Shown: positions 7,733 to 17,186, numbered from the stretch's first letter. The stretch is DNA of 64,000 nt from Xaviernesmea oryzae (GCF_900177415.1 NZ_FXAF01000002.1:898680-962679); one strand, 5' to 3'. Program-made: numbers and translations. The notes: a model not told the origin generated them from the sequence alone.

Positions 7733-9352
7733 TCACCCGTTGCCGCGGATGAAATCGGCTGCCCGTTCGCCAATCATAATCGCTGTCGCATTTGTGTTAC
7801 CGGAAACCAGTTTCGGCATAACCGAATTGTCGGCAATTCTCAAACCATCGACGCCGCGCACGCGCAACTGGGTATCCACCACTGATTCAGCGTCTCCGCC
7901 CATCCTGCAGGTTCCGGCCGGATGGTAGCCGGTGCGCGCATGGGCTCTGACGAAATCCTCGATCTCCTGCTGGCTCTCGACATCGACGCCGGGGAAGTGT
8001 TCGTTCTTCAGATAGGGCGCCAGGCTCGGTCCGGCCATGATCTTGCGCCCGAGCCGCACGGAATCCGCGGTCTTGGCAAGGTCATCCGGATCCGACAGAT
8101 AGTTCGGATCGATCTTCGGATGATAGAGCGGGTCGTTTCCTGCGATTGAGACGGTTCCGCGCGAACGCGGCCGCGTCAGATAGGCGTTCAATGTGCAGCC
8201 ATTGCCGCCCGGGACGCCCGCAATCCCGGCTTCAACCCCAGCACCCGCCAGGAAATGGAATTGGACGTCCGGCTCGGGATCGCCCTCGTCCAGCCACCAG
8301 AACGCGCCGCCTTCGACGACGTTCGATGTCACCGGGCCGGAGCGGAACAAGGCAAATTGCAGGCCCGCCCAGGCCTGCCAGCATGCTTTCTTGTATTTGT
8401 CGTAGCTGTAGGGACCGAGCAATTCATAGACCAGGAACACATCGAGATGATCCTGCAGATTGCGGCCGACCTGCGGGCTATCGGCAACGACATCGATGCC
8501 GTTGCCGGCAAGCATGGCGCCGTCGCCGATACCCGAATGGAGGAGCAGGTTCGGCGTTCCGATCGCGCCGCATGTCAGGATGATCTCGCGCCTTGCGGCA
8601 ATGGTTCGGGTAATGGTGTCCGAACGCAGCTGGACGGCGGAGGCGCGGCCGTTTTCGAACAGGATGCGCATCGCCTGGCTGTCCGTCAGAACCAGGAGAT
8701 TACGCCTGCTCGCGGCAGGACGTAGATAGCAATTGGCGGTACTCGAACGCCTGCCGGCACGATTGGTTACCTGGTAGAGACCGCATCCGCCGCGTTTTTC
8801 CCGGTTGAAGTCGTCGATATAGGGCATCCCGACCTGTTGGCACGCTTTGAGCCAGGCATAGGTCAGGGGATGGGTATAGGCTTGATCGGAGACCTTCAAC
8901 GGGCCTTCGTTGCCGTGCAGGTCGCCCGACAGGCGTTGATTGTCTTCGGCGCGTTTGAAATAGGGCAGGACGTCGGCATAACCCCAGCCGGCGCAGCCAT
9001 AGTCGGATTTCCAGGCATCGTAGTCGGCGGCCGTGCCGCGGATATAGACCTGCGCGTTGATGGAACTGCCGCCGCCCAGCACCCGTGCCTGGGTAAAGGG
9101 GGTTGATATGCCACCCTGATGCTCCTGCGCCGTGGTTTCGAAGCCCCAGGTGAATTGCGGACCCGTCGTTTTGTAATAGGTAACCGGCAGGTGGATATAG
9201 GGGCTGCGATCTTTCTGGCCGGCCTCGATCAGCAGCACGCTGGCATCAGGATCTTCGCTGAGCCGCGCGGCAAGGGTGCAGCCCGCGCTGCCGCCGCCGA
9301 TAACGATGTAATCGACGGCAGAAAGAGAATCATCTTGCAATGCGGTCGCCAC
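7733..9352 (-). CDS. GMC-family FAD oxidoreductase (choline dehydrogenase-like)
   Basis: 539 residues from a GTG start at 9352, preceded by AGGAAGAC. The N-terminal dinucleotide fold IVIGGGSAGCTLAARLSEDP binds FAD; the GMC signature RVLGGGSSINAQVYIRG and the C-terminal HPAGTCRMGGDAESVVD ... GLRIADNSVMP block are intact. Members oxidise primary or secondary alcohols (choline, glucose, polyethylene glycol and others) to aldehydes or ketones. An aldehyde dehydrogenase in the same operon could take the product on to the acid. The start is separated from the MaoC gene stop by three bases, so the genes are cotranscribed. The substrate is not identifiable; assigning it to choline would be premature. 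Confidence 0.9.
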   Translation of the reverse strand: MATALQDDSLSAVDYIVIGGGSAGCTLAARLSEDPDASVLLIEAGQKDRSPYIHLPVTYYKTTGPQFTWGFETTAQEHQGGISTPFTQARVLGGGSSINAQVYIRGTAADYDAWKSDYGCAGWGYADVLPYFKRAEDNQRLSGDLHGNEGPLKVSDQAYTHPLTYAWLKACQQVGMPYIDDFNREKRGGCGLYQVTNRAGRRSSTANCYLRPAASRRNLLVLTDSQAMRILFENGRASAVQLRSDTITRTIAARREIILTCGAIGTPNLLLHSGIGDGAMLAGNGIDVVADSPQVGRNLQDHLDVFLVYELLGPYSYDKYKKACWQAWAGLQFALFRSGPVTSNVVEGGAFWWLDEGDPEPDVQFHFLAGAGVEAGIAGVPGGNGCTLNAYLTRPRSRGTVSIAGNDPLYHPKIDPNYLSDPDDLAKTADSVRLGRKIMAGPSLAPYLKNEHFPGVDVESQQEIEDFVRAHARTGYHPAGTCRMGGDAESVVDTQLRVRGVDGLRIADNSVMPKLVSGNTNATAIMIGERAADFIRGNG

Positions 9353-9355
9353 GGT

Positions 9356-9799
9356 TCAGTCTTCCTTCCTTACCCATTTGAGAAGGCCGGTCGCCACGGC
9401 CACGATTTCGTTGCGCTGGTTTTTGGCCTCGATGTCGGCAAGGCTGCGACGTTTGACCGTGTCGACAGCCGTGATCGTATAGGTCAAGGTGATGGTGTCG
9501 CCGAAGAAGACCGGCGCGGTGAAGCGGATACGGTCATAGCCAAGCGCCACCGGCGTTTCGCCGTTGACAAGGGCATCCTCGGCTTGGTCGACCATCAGGG
9601 TCGAGAGCGTGGACATGAAGCCGACCAGAAGCGCGCCATGGGCAATTCTCTGCCCGTAAGCGGAGCGCTCCATCAGCGCCTGATTGACATGAACGGGCGC
9701 AAGATCGCCCGTGATGCCGGCAAAGAGATAGACATCGCTTTCGCTGACGGTCTTGGAAAAGGTCACCGTTTGGCCGACCGATACATAAAAATCCTTCAT
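9356..9799 (-). CDS. MaoC-like hot-dog fold dehydratase/hydratase
   Basis: 147 residues from the ATG at 9799 (MKDFYVSVGQTVTFSKTVSE). GAAGGA lies six bases upstream of this ATG and directly abuts the alternative ATG at 9805, which favours the later start. The hot-dog hydratase motif is present: a loop with FAGITGDLAPVHVN and then AHGALLVGFMSTL, the Asp/His pair typical of (R)-specific enoyl-CoA hydratases and MaoC proteins. Its presence beside a CoA transferase gene suggests a CoA-thioester step in the pathway. It is a stand-alone single-domain member. Confidence 0.85.
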   Translation of the reverse strand: MKDFYVSVGQTVTFSKTVSESDVYLFAGITGDLAPVHVNQALMERSAYGQRIAHGALLVGFMSTLSTLMVDQAEDALVNGETPVALGYDRIRFTAPVFFGDTITLTYTITAVDTVKRRSLADIEAKNQRNEIVAVATGLLKWVRKED

Positions 9800-9875
9800 A
9801 GCCATTCCTTCCTTCGGTCGGGCAGGCCGGGAATTGCCGTGTCCGCAATCACCCGGCCTGTCCCGCCGCACCTGA

Positions 9876-10850
9876 TCAGAAACCCTTGCCGACCCAATCC
9901 TTCACGTTGTCGATGGTAATCGTCGCCGAGTTCAACGTGACGTCGCCTTTCATCGGCTTGCCGATACAGGCGAGATAGGCATATTCCACCCCTTCGGGTG
10001 CGACATAGGGAAAGGTAAATGTCGCAAAAAGTTTGCCGTCGGCGACGGCCTGAATGGCGTTGTTCTGGCCATCGAGGCCAGTCACCATGATTTCCTTCTG
10101 GCGCCCGGCCGCCTCGATCGCCTTGATCGCGCCGAGTGCCATCTCGTCGTTATGGGCATAGACACCGTTGATCTGGCCGGGGCCGAAGCGCTGCAGCACG
10201 TCCTCCATGAACTTGGCGGCATTCTCGCGCAGATAGTCGGCATTCTGCGTGGCGACGATCTTCATGTCGGGATGCGTCGCGATCACCTCCTCGAAGCCGC
10301 GCTTGCGTTCAACCGCGGAGCTTGCCCCTGCCGTTCCCTCGATCTGGATGATATTGCCCTTGCCGGCAAGCTTATCGACGAAGAACTCGCCGGCCTGGCG
10401 CGCGATCGGCTCGTTTTGAGCGGTGATATAGGTCGTCACGTCGGTATTGACCTTGCGGTCCAGGGCAATCACCGGGATGCCGGCCGCCATCGCATCCTTG
10501 ACGACCGGCGTCAGAGCCTGCTCGGTCAGCGGGCTGATCATCAATACGTCGATATTCTGCGCCAGAAGGCTTTCGACGTCGGAGACCTGTTTTGCCGAAC
10601 TGTTCTGGCCGTCGGTGATGACAAGATCGACATTGGGAAGATGCTCGGCCGCCCATTTGCGGTTCCCCTCCGTCATGGCGACGCGCCACGGATGGTTCAT
10701 CGTGCCCTGGCTGAAGCCGATCTTGCATTTCTTGCTGAGATCGACCCCTTTCAGGGGATCGTCCTGCGTGACGGCGATGCTTGCGGTCGCAAGAAGCGTC
10801 AGCGCGCCCGCACCGATGACCGTCACTATTCTCGCTCTCTGCCGTGTCAT
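9876..10850 (-). CDS. Sugar ABC transporter periplasmic binding protein (RbsB-like)
   Basis: 324 residues from the ATG at 10850, with a strong GGAGGAGAAC ribosome-binding site. A signal peptide is evident (RARIVTVIGAGALTLLATAS). The mature part resembles type I sugar-binding proteins: KIGFSQGTMNHPWRVAMTEG, SPLTEQALTPVVKDAMAAGI, PVIALDRKV, GVYAHNDEMALGAIKAIEAAG. It would capture the substrate in the periplasm for the RbsC- and RbsA-type partners encoded upstream in the same operon. Ligand specificity within the ribose/xylose/polyol group cannot be assigned. Confidence 0.92.
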   Translation of the reverse strand: MTRQRARIVTVIGAGALTLLATASIAVTQDDPLKGVDLSKKCKIGFSQGTMNHPWRVAMTEGNRKWAAEHLPNVDLVITDGQNSSAKQVSDVESLLAQNIDVLMISPLTEQALTPVVKDAMAAGIPVIALDRKVNTDVTTYITAQNEPIARQAGEFFVDKLAGKGNIIQIEGTAGASSAVERKRGFEEVIATHPDMKIVATQNADYLRENAAKFMEDVLQRFGPGQINGVYAHNDEMALGAIKAIEAAGRQKEIMVTGLDGQNNAIQAVADGKLFATFTFPYVAPEGVEYAYLACIGKPMKGDVTLNSATITIDNVKDWVGKGF

Positions 10851-10894
10851 GTTCTCCTCCTTGGCTGACACATCGAAAACTGTTTTGCCGCCTC

Positions 10895-11893
10895 TCATCT
10901 GCGCCGGCGCAAGACTTCCAGCGACACGGCCACGATGATGATGGCGCCCTTGACGATCTGCTGGGTGAAGGGAGAGATGCCGACGAGGTTCATCATGTTG
11001 GCAAGAACCGCAAGAATGCAGGCGCCGATCGTTGTTCCGACGACGCCGCCGACACCACCGAATAGGCTGGCGCCGCCGATGACGACGATCGCAATGGCTT
11101 CGAGTTCCAGGCCGGTGCCTGCGGTCGGTTCGCCGACCGTCAGCCGCGATACGAAAATCAGGGCCGTCAGGCCGGCCAACAGACCTGAAATCGTATAGAC
11201 GCCGAGCTTGGTGCCGGGCACATTGATGCCCGAAAGGCGTGCTGCCTCGGCGTTGGAACCGACGGCATAGATATGGCGGCCGAAGTCCGTATAGTGCAGG
11301 ACCAGAAACGACAGGGCGGCAACCGCAAGGAAGATCCAGACCGCAACCGGCATGCCCGCCATGTTCGCGCCGCCGATCCAGCTGAAATTGTTTGCCGTCG
11401 ATGTCACGTCGATCGGGCGGCCGTCGGCAAGGGTCAGGGCGAAGCCGCGCAGCATCACCATGGCGCCGAGCGTCATGATGAAGGGCGGAATCTGCAACAG
11501 AGTGATGCCGAGGCCGTTGATGAGTCCGAAGGCTGTGCCGGCGGCAAGCCCGGCGAGGATGACCACGGGCACCGGCACGCCGATATTCAGCAGCATGGCG
11601 GTTGAAACCGAAACCACCGCGACGATCGAGCCGACCGAAAGATCGATGCCGGCGGTCAGGATCACGAAGGTCAGGCCGATGCTGACGATGCCGTAAAGTG
11701 CGACCTGCCGCAGGACGTTGATGAGGTTATAGGGGCTGAGGAACGCATCCGAAATCAGCGCCGAGATGACCACCAGAACGATCAATGCCATGAGGAGGCC
11801 GCTGATTGCGGCTCTCCGCATCAGGAACTGCAGAATACCCTGCGATGTGCCGAATGTCTTGGCGCCGTCGTGATCCTGAAATTGCATCGCCAT
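10895..11893 (-). CDS. Sugar ABC transporter permease (RbsC-like)
   Basis: 332 residues from the ATG at 11893, ten bases after GGAGG. Eight or more hydrophobic segments are visible (for example LLMALIVLVVISALISDAFL and AVWIFLAVAALSFLVLHY). Signature pieces of the branched RbsC/XylH/AraH permease family are present: FVILTAGIDLSVGS, the GINGLG-like GLINGLGITLLQIPPFIMTLG, and SNAEAARLSGINVPGTKLGVYTISG. It forms the membrane channel with the adjacent binding protein and the ATPase at 13498-15003. The aldehyde dehydrogenase gene is inserted between the permease and ATPase genes. Confidence 0.92.
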   Translation of the reverse strand: MAMQFQDHDGAKTFGTSQGILQFLMRRAAISGLLMALIVLVVISALISDAFLSPYNLINVLRQVALYGIVSIGLTFVILTAGIDLSVGSIVAVVSVSTAMLLNIGVPVPVVILAGLAAGTAFGLINGLGITLLQIPPFIMTLGAMVMLRGFALTLADGRPIDVTSTANNFSWIGGANMAGMPVAVWIFLAVAALSFLVLHYTDFGRHIYAVGSNAEAARLSGINVPGTKLGVYTISGLLAGLTALIFVSRLTVGEPTAGTGLELEAIAIVVIGGASLFGGVGGVVGTTIGACILAVLANMMNLVGISPFTQQIVKGAIIIVAVSLEVLRRRR

Positions 11894-12007
11894 GATCTTG
11901 TTTCCTCCACTGACTGTCTGCGCCTCGATATGCCTGCGCCGGTGTTTGGTGAGCCAATCCACTGCCGGCGCCTCGCGGAGCCGGTTTGATACGCGATCTG
12001 CGTTGTT

Positions 12008-13486
12008 TCACGTCGGCGCGGAAAAGGACGAGAGATAGGGTGCCGTCGATAGGATGACGGTCTTCACATCGGTGAAATCGTCATAACCGGCATTGCCGAG
12101 CTCGCGTCCGAAACCGGATGCCTTGACGCCGCCGAAAGGCAGCTGCGGGGCGCCGTCGAGCGTCGTATTGACCCAGACGAGACCGCTCTTGAGCTGACGG
12201 CTCGCCGTCATCGCGGTGGCAAGGTTGGTCGTCCAGATCGTATTGGCCAGGCCGTATTGCGTCTGGTTGGCGAGCGCGATCGCCTCTTCGCTCGTGCGAA
12301 ACCGCGTGACGCTGAGCACGGGCCCGAAGATTTCCTCGGCAAAAAGCGCATGATCGGGCTGGACATCGGCAAAGATGGTCGGCGATACGAAATTGTCGGA
12401 CAGCCCGGCACCGGGCGTGATACGATCGCCCCCCGCGATCAGACGATGACCGTCCCGCTTTGCTCTTTCGATATAGCCGAGCACTTTTTGCGTATGCGCA
12501 GCACTGATCATCGCGCCGAGATCGGTTGCGGCCAGCTGCGGGTCGCCGATCGTCAGAGCTTCGGCACGCGCAATCAGGCGCTTTAGAAACACCTCGGCAA
12601 TCCCGTCCGCCACGAGCAGGCGCGAACCGGCAACGCAGCACTGCCCCTGGAACGCAAAGATCGCCTGCAGCGTGCCCTCCAAGGCGCTGTCGAGATCGGC
12701 GTCGGCACAAACGATGTTTGCGGATTTGCCGCCGAGCTCAACCGTCACCCTTTTCACCGTGTCCGCACTTCGCCGGATAATGTGTTGGCCGACCGTCGTC
12801 GAACCGGTGAAGCTGATCATGTCGATACCCGGATGTGTCGTCAGCGCTTCCCCGGCTTCGCTTCCCCGGCCGGTCACGATATTCAGAACACCCGGCGGCA
12901 GTCCAGCGCTCGCGGCAAGACGGGCAACTTCAAGAGCCGAGCCGCTCGTCATTTCTGACGGTTTGACGACGACGGTACAGCCGCTGGCGAGCGCGAACGG
13001 CACTTTCTTGGCGAAGATCTCGATCGGGAAATTCCAAGGAACGATGACACCGACGACGCCGACCGGCTGGCGAAGCACGAGCCCCGTCTTTTGCGCCGGC
13101 AGGTTGGAATAGGCTTCTCCGTGGGACTGCGCCGCCATGCCGGCGGCATGACGAAAGAATGCGCTGGCAGCGCCGACATCGCCTTTGACGAACCGTCGCG
13201 CCTTGCCGACTTCTTCGATCTCGATATCGATCAATCGCTCGGCATTGGCCGTAATCAGATCGGCGATCCGATAGAGAATGTCGGCACGCTCCTGAGCCGG
13301 CATGCGCGGCCATGGGCCTTCGTCGAAAGCCTTGCGGGCCGCCGCAACGGCGATATCCATGTCGGCCTGCCCGCCCTGTGCATAGCGTGCCACAAGCGCG
13401 TCATTGGCAGGGTTGCTCCGATCGACCGTCTGCCGGCTGGCCGGGCGATGCCAATGATTGGCGATGAAATGGGCATACTCTCTCAT
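12008..13486 (-). CDS. NAD(P)-dependent aldehyde dehydrogenase
   Basis: 492 residues from the ATG at 13486, with GAAGGA seven bases upstream; a TTG at 13501 would overlap that site and is rejected. Family hallmarks: GVVGVIVPWNFPIEIFAKKV, the FTGSTTVG cofactor loop, the catalytic glutamate in VTVELGGKSAN and the catalytic cysteine in FAFQGQCCVAG, plus the C-terminal PFGGVKASGFGRELG. It oxidises an aldehyde to an acid and could follow the GMC alcohol oxidase encoded downstream. Its position inside the ABC-transporter gene set ties it to catabolism of the imported compound. Confidence 0.92.
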   Translation of the reverse strand: MREYAHFIANHWHRPASRQTVDRSNPANDALVARYAQGGQADMDIAVAAARKAFDEGPWPRMPAQERADILYRIADLITANAERLIDIEIEEVGKARRFVKGDVGAASAFFRHAAGMAAQSHGEAYSNLPAQKTGLVLRQPVGVVGVIVPWNFPIEIFAKKVPFALASGCTVVVKPSEMTSGSALEVARLAASAGLPPGVLNIVTGRGSEAGEALTTHPGIDMISFTGSTTVGQHIIRRSADTVKRVTVELGGKSANIVCADADLDSALEGTLQAIFAFQGQCCVAGSRLLVADGIAEVFLKRLIARAEALTIGDPQLAATDLGAMISAAHTQKVLGYIERAKRDGHRLIAGGDRITPGAGLSDNFVSPTIFADVQPDHALFAEEIFGPVLSVTRFRTSEEAIALANQTQYGLANTIWTTNLATAMTASRQLKSGLVWVNTTLDGAPQLPFGGVKASGFGRELGNAGYDDFTDVKTVILSTAPYLSSFSAPT

Positions 13487-13497
13487 GCTTTTTTCCT

Positions 13498-15003
13498 TCA
13501 ATCGGTCGCAGCATGCATGATGCGTTCTTCGCTCATCTCGCCCCGCATCAGTTCGCCGGTGATCCGCCCGGCACGCATGACGAGGGTGCGGTCACAAAGG
13601 CCGATAACCTCCGGCAGTTCGGAAGAGACGATGATGATGGCGAGGCCCTGGCGATCGGCCAGATCGACGAGAAGCTGATAAATTTCACGCCGCGCACCGA
13701 TATCGACGCCGCGTGTCGGCTCGTCGATCAGCAGCACCTTGCAGCCGGCGTTCAGAAGTTTGGCGAGCACGCATTTTTGCTGGTTGCCGCCGCTCAGATT
13801 CCCGATGGTTTCGCGCGGACCCGGGGTCTTGACGCGCAACTGGTCGATATAGGCCTTTGCCATGCGGGTCTCGGCGCGACGCGACAAGAACCCGCGGCGG
13901 CGAATGGCTCCCAGTCCGGCGATCGCGATGTTGAAGGCCAGATCCTGTTCGATGAACAGTCCCTGATGGCGGCGGTCTTCGGGTAGAAGACCTATTCCGT
14001 GGGCCAGAGCCTGTTTGGGGGAGGTCGGCATGCTGTTCAGATCGCCGCAGGTAAAACTTTTGCTTTTTGCCCCATCGACACCGCAGAGCGCTCTCAGCAG
14101 TTCGGTGCGACCGGATCCCGCAAGTCCGCAGACGCCCAGGATCTCTCCCTGCCGAACTGTCAGGGAAGTATCCTTCAGCCATGGGTTGGTCAGATTTTGT
14201 ACGCTAAGAGCCGGAGGGCCGATCCGCGGCTGCCGATCCGGATAGACGCTCGACATTTCGCGGCCGACCATCATCTTGACAAGCTTGTCCTTGGTCAGAT
14301 CACCGGTCTTGGCTATCGCGACACACCGGCCATCGCGCAGAACGACGGTCCGGTGCGAAATCGCGAAAATTTCTTCGAGGCGATGGGAAATATAGATGAA
14401 ACTGACACCTTCCTCGGCCAGTTTCGCGATGATCCCGAACAGGCTCTGCAACTCGCTGTCGCCCAACACCGCCGACGGCTCGTCGAGCACGACGATCCTG
14501 GCATCGCGCGACATGGCTTTGGCGATTTCGACGATCTGTCGGTGAGCAACGCTCAGATCGCCCACTTTGGCGTCCGATGCGATGTCGAAGCCCAGTCGCG
14601 CGATGGCTCTTCTTGCCCCTGCGTGGACGGCATTCCAGTCGATCAGGCCCGAGCGCGTCTTCGGCAGACGGCCGAGATAGATGTTTTCCGCAACGGTGAG
14701 GTCATTGGCCAGAAGCAGTTCCTGATAGATCACGGCAACGCCGAGATCGAGGATTTGCTGCGGATTGGCGCGCGCCAGCATCTTTCCGAAAAGCTCGATC
14801 TTGCCGCCGTCGCATTGATAGGCGCCGGACAGGATCTTCATCAAGGTGGATTTGCCGGCGCCGTTTTCGCCGACGAGGGCAACGACTTCTCCGGCCTGCA
14901 GATCGAAGCTGACCTGATCGAGCGCGACGACGCCGCGAAACCGCTTGGTGATGTTCTCCATGCGAAGAGCGAGCGGCCTTTTGTCTGTCACGTGAACGTT
15001 CAT
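13498..15003 (-). CDS. Sugar ABC transporter ATPase, duplicated-domain (RbsA-like)
   Basis: About 501 residues, the normal length of RbsA/XylG/MglA tandem ATPases. Domain 1 has Walker A GENGAGKSTLMKIL, a variant signature (VGDLSVAHRQIVEIAKAMS) and Walker B ARIVVLDEPSAVL. Domain 2 has the usual degenerate Walker A (GLAGSGRTELLRAL), a clear NLSGGNQQKCVLAKLL signature and VLLIDEPTRGVDIGAR. The ATG at 15003 is used; in-frame ATGs at 15015 and 15021 exist, the last overlapping the SDR stop (ATGA). It powers the RbsC/RbsB-type system encoded downstream. Confidence 0.92.
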   Translation of the reverse strand: MNVHVTDKRPLALRMENITKRFRGVVALDQVSFDLQAGEVVALVGENGAGKSTLMKILSGAYQCDGGKIELFGKMLARANPQQILDLGVAVIYQELLLANDLTVAENIYLGRLPKTRSGLIDWNAVHAGARRAIARLGFDIASDAKVGDLSVAHRQIVEIAKAMSRDARIVVLDEPSAVLGDSELQSLFGIIAKLAEEGVSFIYISHRLEEIFAISHRTVVLRDGRCVAIAKTGDLTKDKLVKMMVGREMSSVYPDRQPRIGPPALSVQNLTNPWLKDTSLTVRQGEILGVCGLAGSGRTELLRALCGVDGAKSKSFTCGDLNSMPTSPKQALAHGIGLLPEDRRHQGLFIEQDLAFNIAIAGLGAIRRRGFLSRRAETRMAKAYIDQLRVKTPGPRETIGNLSGGNQQKCVLAKLLNAGCKVLLIDEPTRGVDIGARREIYQLLVDLADRQGLAIIIVSSELPEVIGLCDRTLVMRAGRITGELMRGEMSEERIMHAATD

Positions 15004-15017
15004 GGCAATATCCATCC

Positions 15018-15809
15018 TCATAGGCGCCTGATATGCATGCCGCCGTCGACATTGATGATTTCTCCGCTGGCGTAAGGGATTGCACCCGTTGCCAGGGCTG
15101 CGACGGCGCGCCCGACATCGTCTGGCTCGCCCCAGCGCTTGAACAGGGTGTTTTCGGCGATATAGTTCGCGTATTTTTCGCGCACCATCGCAGTCATGTC
15201 GGTCGCCATCAGCCCCGGACGGATCTCGTAGACCTGGATATTGTGGTCGCCGAGTTCGAGCGCGAAGAGCGCCGTCATCATCGACAGTGCCGATTTGGCA
15301 AGGCAATAGGCCGCCTTGTCGGTCGAGGCGAGGCTTGCATTGGACGAGGTGATCGAAATGATCGAGCGCCGATCACGGCCGTCATTGGCCCGCATCCACC
15401 GCGCGATCTCCTGCGTGAGGAAAAAAGTCCCGCGCAGATTTATATTGACGACGCGGTCGAACTCTTCCGCGCCGACCTCGAGCAGACCGATGCGGCGCGG
15501 CACCTGTATGCCGGCATTGTTGACCAGGCAGTCGATCCGTCCAAAGCTTGCCGCCGCCGCGCGGACAAACGCGGCATGCCCTTCTATGTCGCCGATGTCA
15601 TGGCGAAGAAAGCGTGCCGATATACCAAAGGCGCCGAGGGCTTTGATGGTCGCATAGGTTTCCTCGTCCTCGACGACATCGTTGAGGACGATATCGAACC
15701 CGGCCTGTGCCAGGCTGAGGGCGATGCCGCGACCCAAACCGCGGCGGCCTCCCGTCACGAGAGCGACAGGCCGATCGGACGGCACCGGTGGAAGGGCGGT
15801 CTCGCTCAT
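15018..15809 (-). CDS. Short-chain dehydrogenase/reductase (SDR)
   Basis: 263 residues. NAD(P) motif VTGGRRGLGRGIAL near the N terminus, NNAGIQ after strand 4, and the catalytic Ser with Tyr/Lys in AAYCLAKSA. Its start (ATG at 15809) overlaps the CoA transferase stop by four bases (ATGA), and its end overlaps a possible start of the ABC ATPase, so it is tightly built into the operon. A 2-keto-3-deoxy or 3-oxoacyl type oxidoreduction would fit the neighbours, but the substrate cannot be assigned. Confidence 0.9.
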   Translation of the reverse strand: MSETALPPVPSDRPVALVTGGRRGLGRGIALSLAQAGFDIVLNDVVEDEETYATIKALGAFGISARFLRHDIGDIEGHAAFVRAAAASFGRIDCLVNNAGIQVPRRIGLLEVGAEEFDRVVNINLRGTFFLTQEIARWMRANDGRDRRSIISITSSNASLASTDKAAYCLAKSALSMMTALFALELGDHNIQVYEIRPGLMATDMTAMVREKYANYIAENTLFKRWGEPDDVGRAVAALATGAIPYASGEIINVDGGMHIRRL

Positions 15810-16990
15810 GCCACGGCACCACGATCGAGAAGGGCCGCGATCTCCTGCGCACCGAAGCCGCTGCCGGTCAGAATGGAAACCGTATCCTGACCCGGTCTTT
15901 CGGCAATATGTCGGAGGCCGGGGACCGCTCCGTCGTAACGGTTCGGGTGATTGACCAGTATCGCGCTTTGTCCACTGACCGTTACATTCGCAAATACCTG
16001 ATTGTGCTGTGCCTGCGGGTCGCGTGCCAGCTCCGAATAGTTGGTGACCGGGGCAAACCAGACCTTGTGCCTCGAAAGCGCCGTTTCAGCTTCGGACAAG
16101 GTAAGGCGTGCCAATCGCGCTGCGACATCCGCCGCCACCCGGTCCCGTTCCAGATAGGCGTCCAGCGTATCGTCCTTCGCAAGCTCGGACGGACCGAGAG
16201 CTTCGTCGAGAAGGCCAAGCGCATTCAGGGACATGGCGATATGGCGGCCGTCGGCGGTCTCGTAAATTCCATAGGGCGCTTCGTGGAACCAGGTGGCGAG
16301 ATGGCCGTCGCGCTTGAAAACCTCAGGCGTCTTGGCGCCGTTCAGGTAGTTCGTAATGGCCTCCGCCTGCAGATCGATACCCGCGTTGAACAGGCTCGAT
16401 TCGACCCTCGTTCCCCGGCCGGTCCGCAGCTTGCGAATGATGGCCCCGCCAATTCCAAGCGCAAAAAGGGCGGCCCCGTGCTGATCGACGATCGCGCAAC
16501 CGGCGGCAGCCGGAAGGATGCCGGGAGCCTGGCCCGCCGTCGCGGCCACCAATCCGGTGCGGGCCTGAATCAGGAGATCCTGACCCGGCAATTCGGCATA
16601 GGGGCCATCCGCGCCGTACCCGCTTGCCGATGCGAAAATGATATCCGGCTTGGCTTCCTGAAGGGCCTCGTAGCCGAGGCCGAGACGATCGAGCGTGCCC
16701 GGCCGGAAATTTTCCATGACGACATCGGCGGTCGAAACCAGACGCAGAAACGCGGCCCGCCCTTCCGGCGATTTCAAATTGATGCAGATCGATCGCTTGT
16801 TCTTGTTGGCGCAGAGATAAAAGCCTGAGACCTCTCCGACAAAAACCTTGGCACCGGACCAGCGTCTTTCATAGGCGCCGCCGATCGGCTCGACCTTGAT
16901 GACGTCCGCTCCCATGTCGGTGAGATATTGGGCAGCCGCCGGCCCCTGAAGATAATGGCAAAGACTGATGATGCGTATGCCGCTGAGCAT
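15806..16990 (-). CDS. Family III CoA transferase (CaiB/BaiF)
   Basis: 394 residues from the ATG at 16990, preceded by GGGAGGGG; the longer reading from 17062 has no ribosome-binding site and crosses a palindrome. Characteristic blocks: the N-terminal MLSGIRIISLCHYLQGPAAA, DMGADVIKVEPIGG, NKNKRSICINLKSPEGR, FRPGTLDRLGLGYEAL, and the catalytic aspartate region CAIVDQHGAALFALGIGGAI. These enzymes move CoA between carboxylic acids (formyl-CoA, carnitine, benzylsuccinate and similar). It is the first gene of the leftward operon, so CoA activation of an acid is probably a central step. Confidence 0.9.
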   Translation of the reverse strand: MLSGIRIISLCHYLQGPAAAQYLTDMGADVIKVEPIGGAYERRWSGAKVFVGEVSGFYLCANKNKRSICINLKSPEGRAAFLRLVSTADVVMENFRPGTLDRLGLGYEALQEAKPDIIFASASGYGADGPYAELPGQDLLIQARTGLVAATAGQAPGILPAAAGCAIVDQHGAALFALGIGGAIIRKLRTGRGTRVESSLFNAGIDLQAEAITNYLNGAKTPEVFKRDGHLATWFHEAPYGIYETADGRHIAMSLNALGLLDEALGPSELAKDDTLDAYLERDRVAADVAARLARLTLSEAETALSRHKVWFAPVTNYSELARDPQAQHNQVFANVTVSGQSAILVNHPNRYDGAVPGLRHIAERPGQDTVSILTGSGFGAQEIAALLDRGAVA

Positions 16991-17025
16991 TCTTGAGACC
17001 CCTCCCTGGCCCGATGTGCTTTTAG

Positions 17026-17045
17026 TTATGAAATCCATTTCATAA
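17026..17045. promoter_or_regulatory. Perfect 20-bp palindrome in divergent promoter region (candidate operator)
   Basis: Arms TTATGAAAT and ATTTCATAA separated by CC form a perfect palindrome between the divergent CoA transferase and DapA-type genes. A half site (ATTTCATAA) recurs at about 17166-17174, just before the DapA-type ribosome-binding site. The arrangement suggests repression of both directions. The LacI regulator encoded at 6681-7727 is the nearest candidate, although its family usually prefers a central CG. Confidence 0.6.
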
Positions 17046-17070
17046 TGCTTGATCATCGTCAATTAGGTTG

Positions 17071-17100
17071 TTGACATTTTTTCTTCAAAATCGGCATAAT
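17071..17100 (+). promoter_or_regulatory. Candidate sigma-70 promoter for the DapA-type gene
   Basis: TTGACA at 17071-17076 and CATAAT at 17095-17100, separated by 18 bases, lie 26 bases downstream of the palindrome and 86 bases before the ATG at 17187. Confidence 0.6.
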
Positions 17101-17186
17101 TATCGAGAAATCTATGGCGCATCGCAAAAAGATTTGTGCACGTGCGTAGAAAATAAAGAAAACGATTTCATAAATTGGAGGTATAA

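Noticed and set aside
15004..15306. N-terminal extension of the RbsA-type ATPase by up to 101 residues
   Set aside because: The added residues overlap the SDR gene in another frame, are arginine-rich and not part of the family; the start near 15003 is used.
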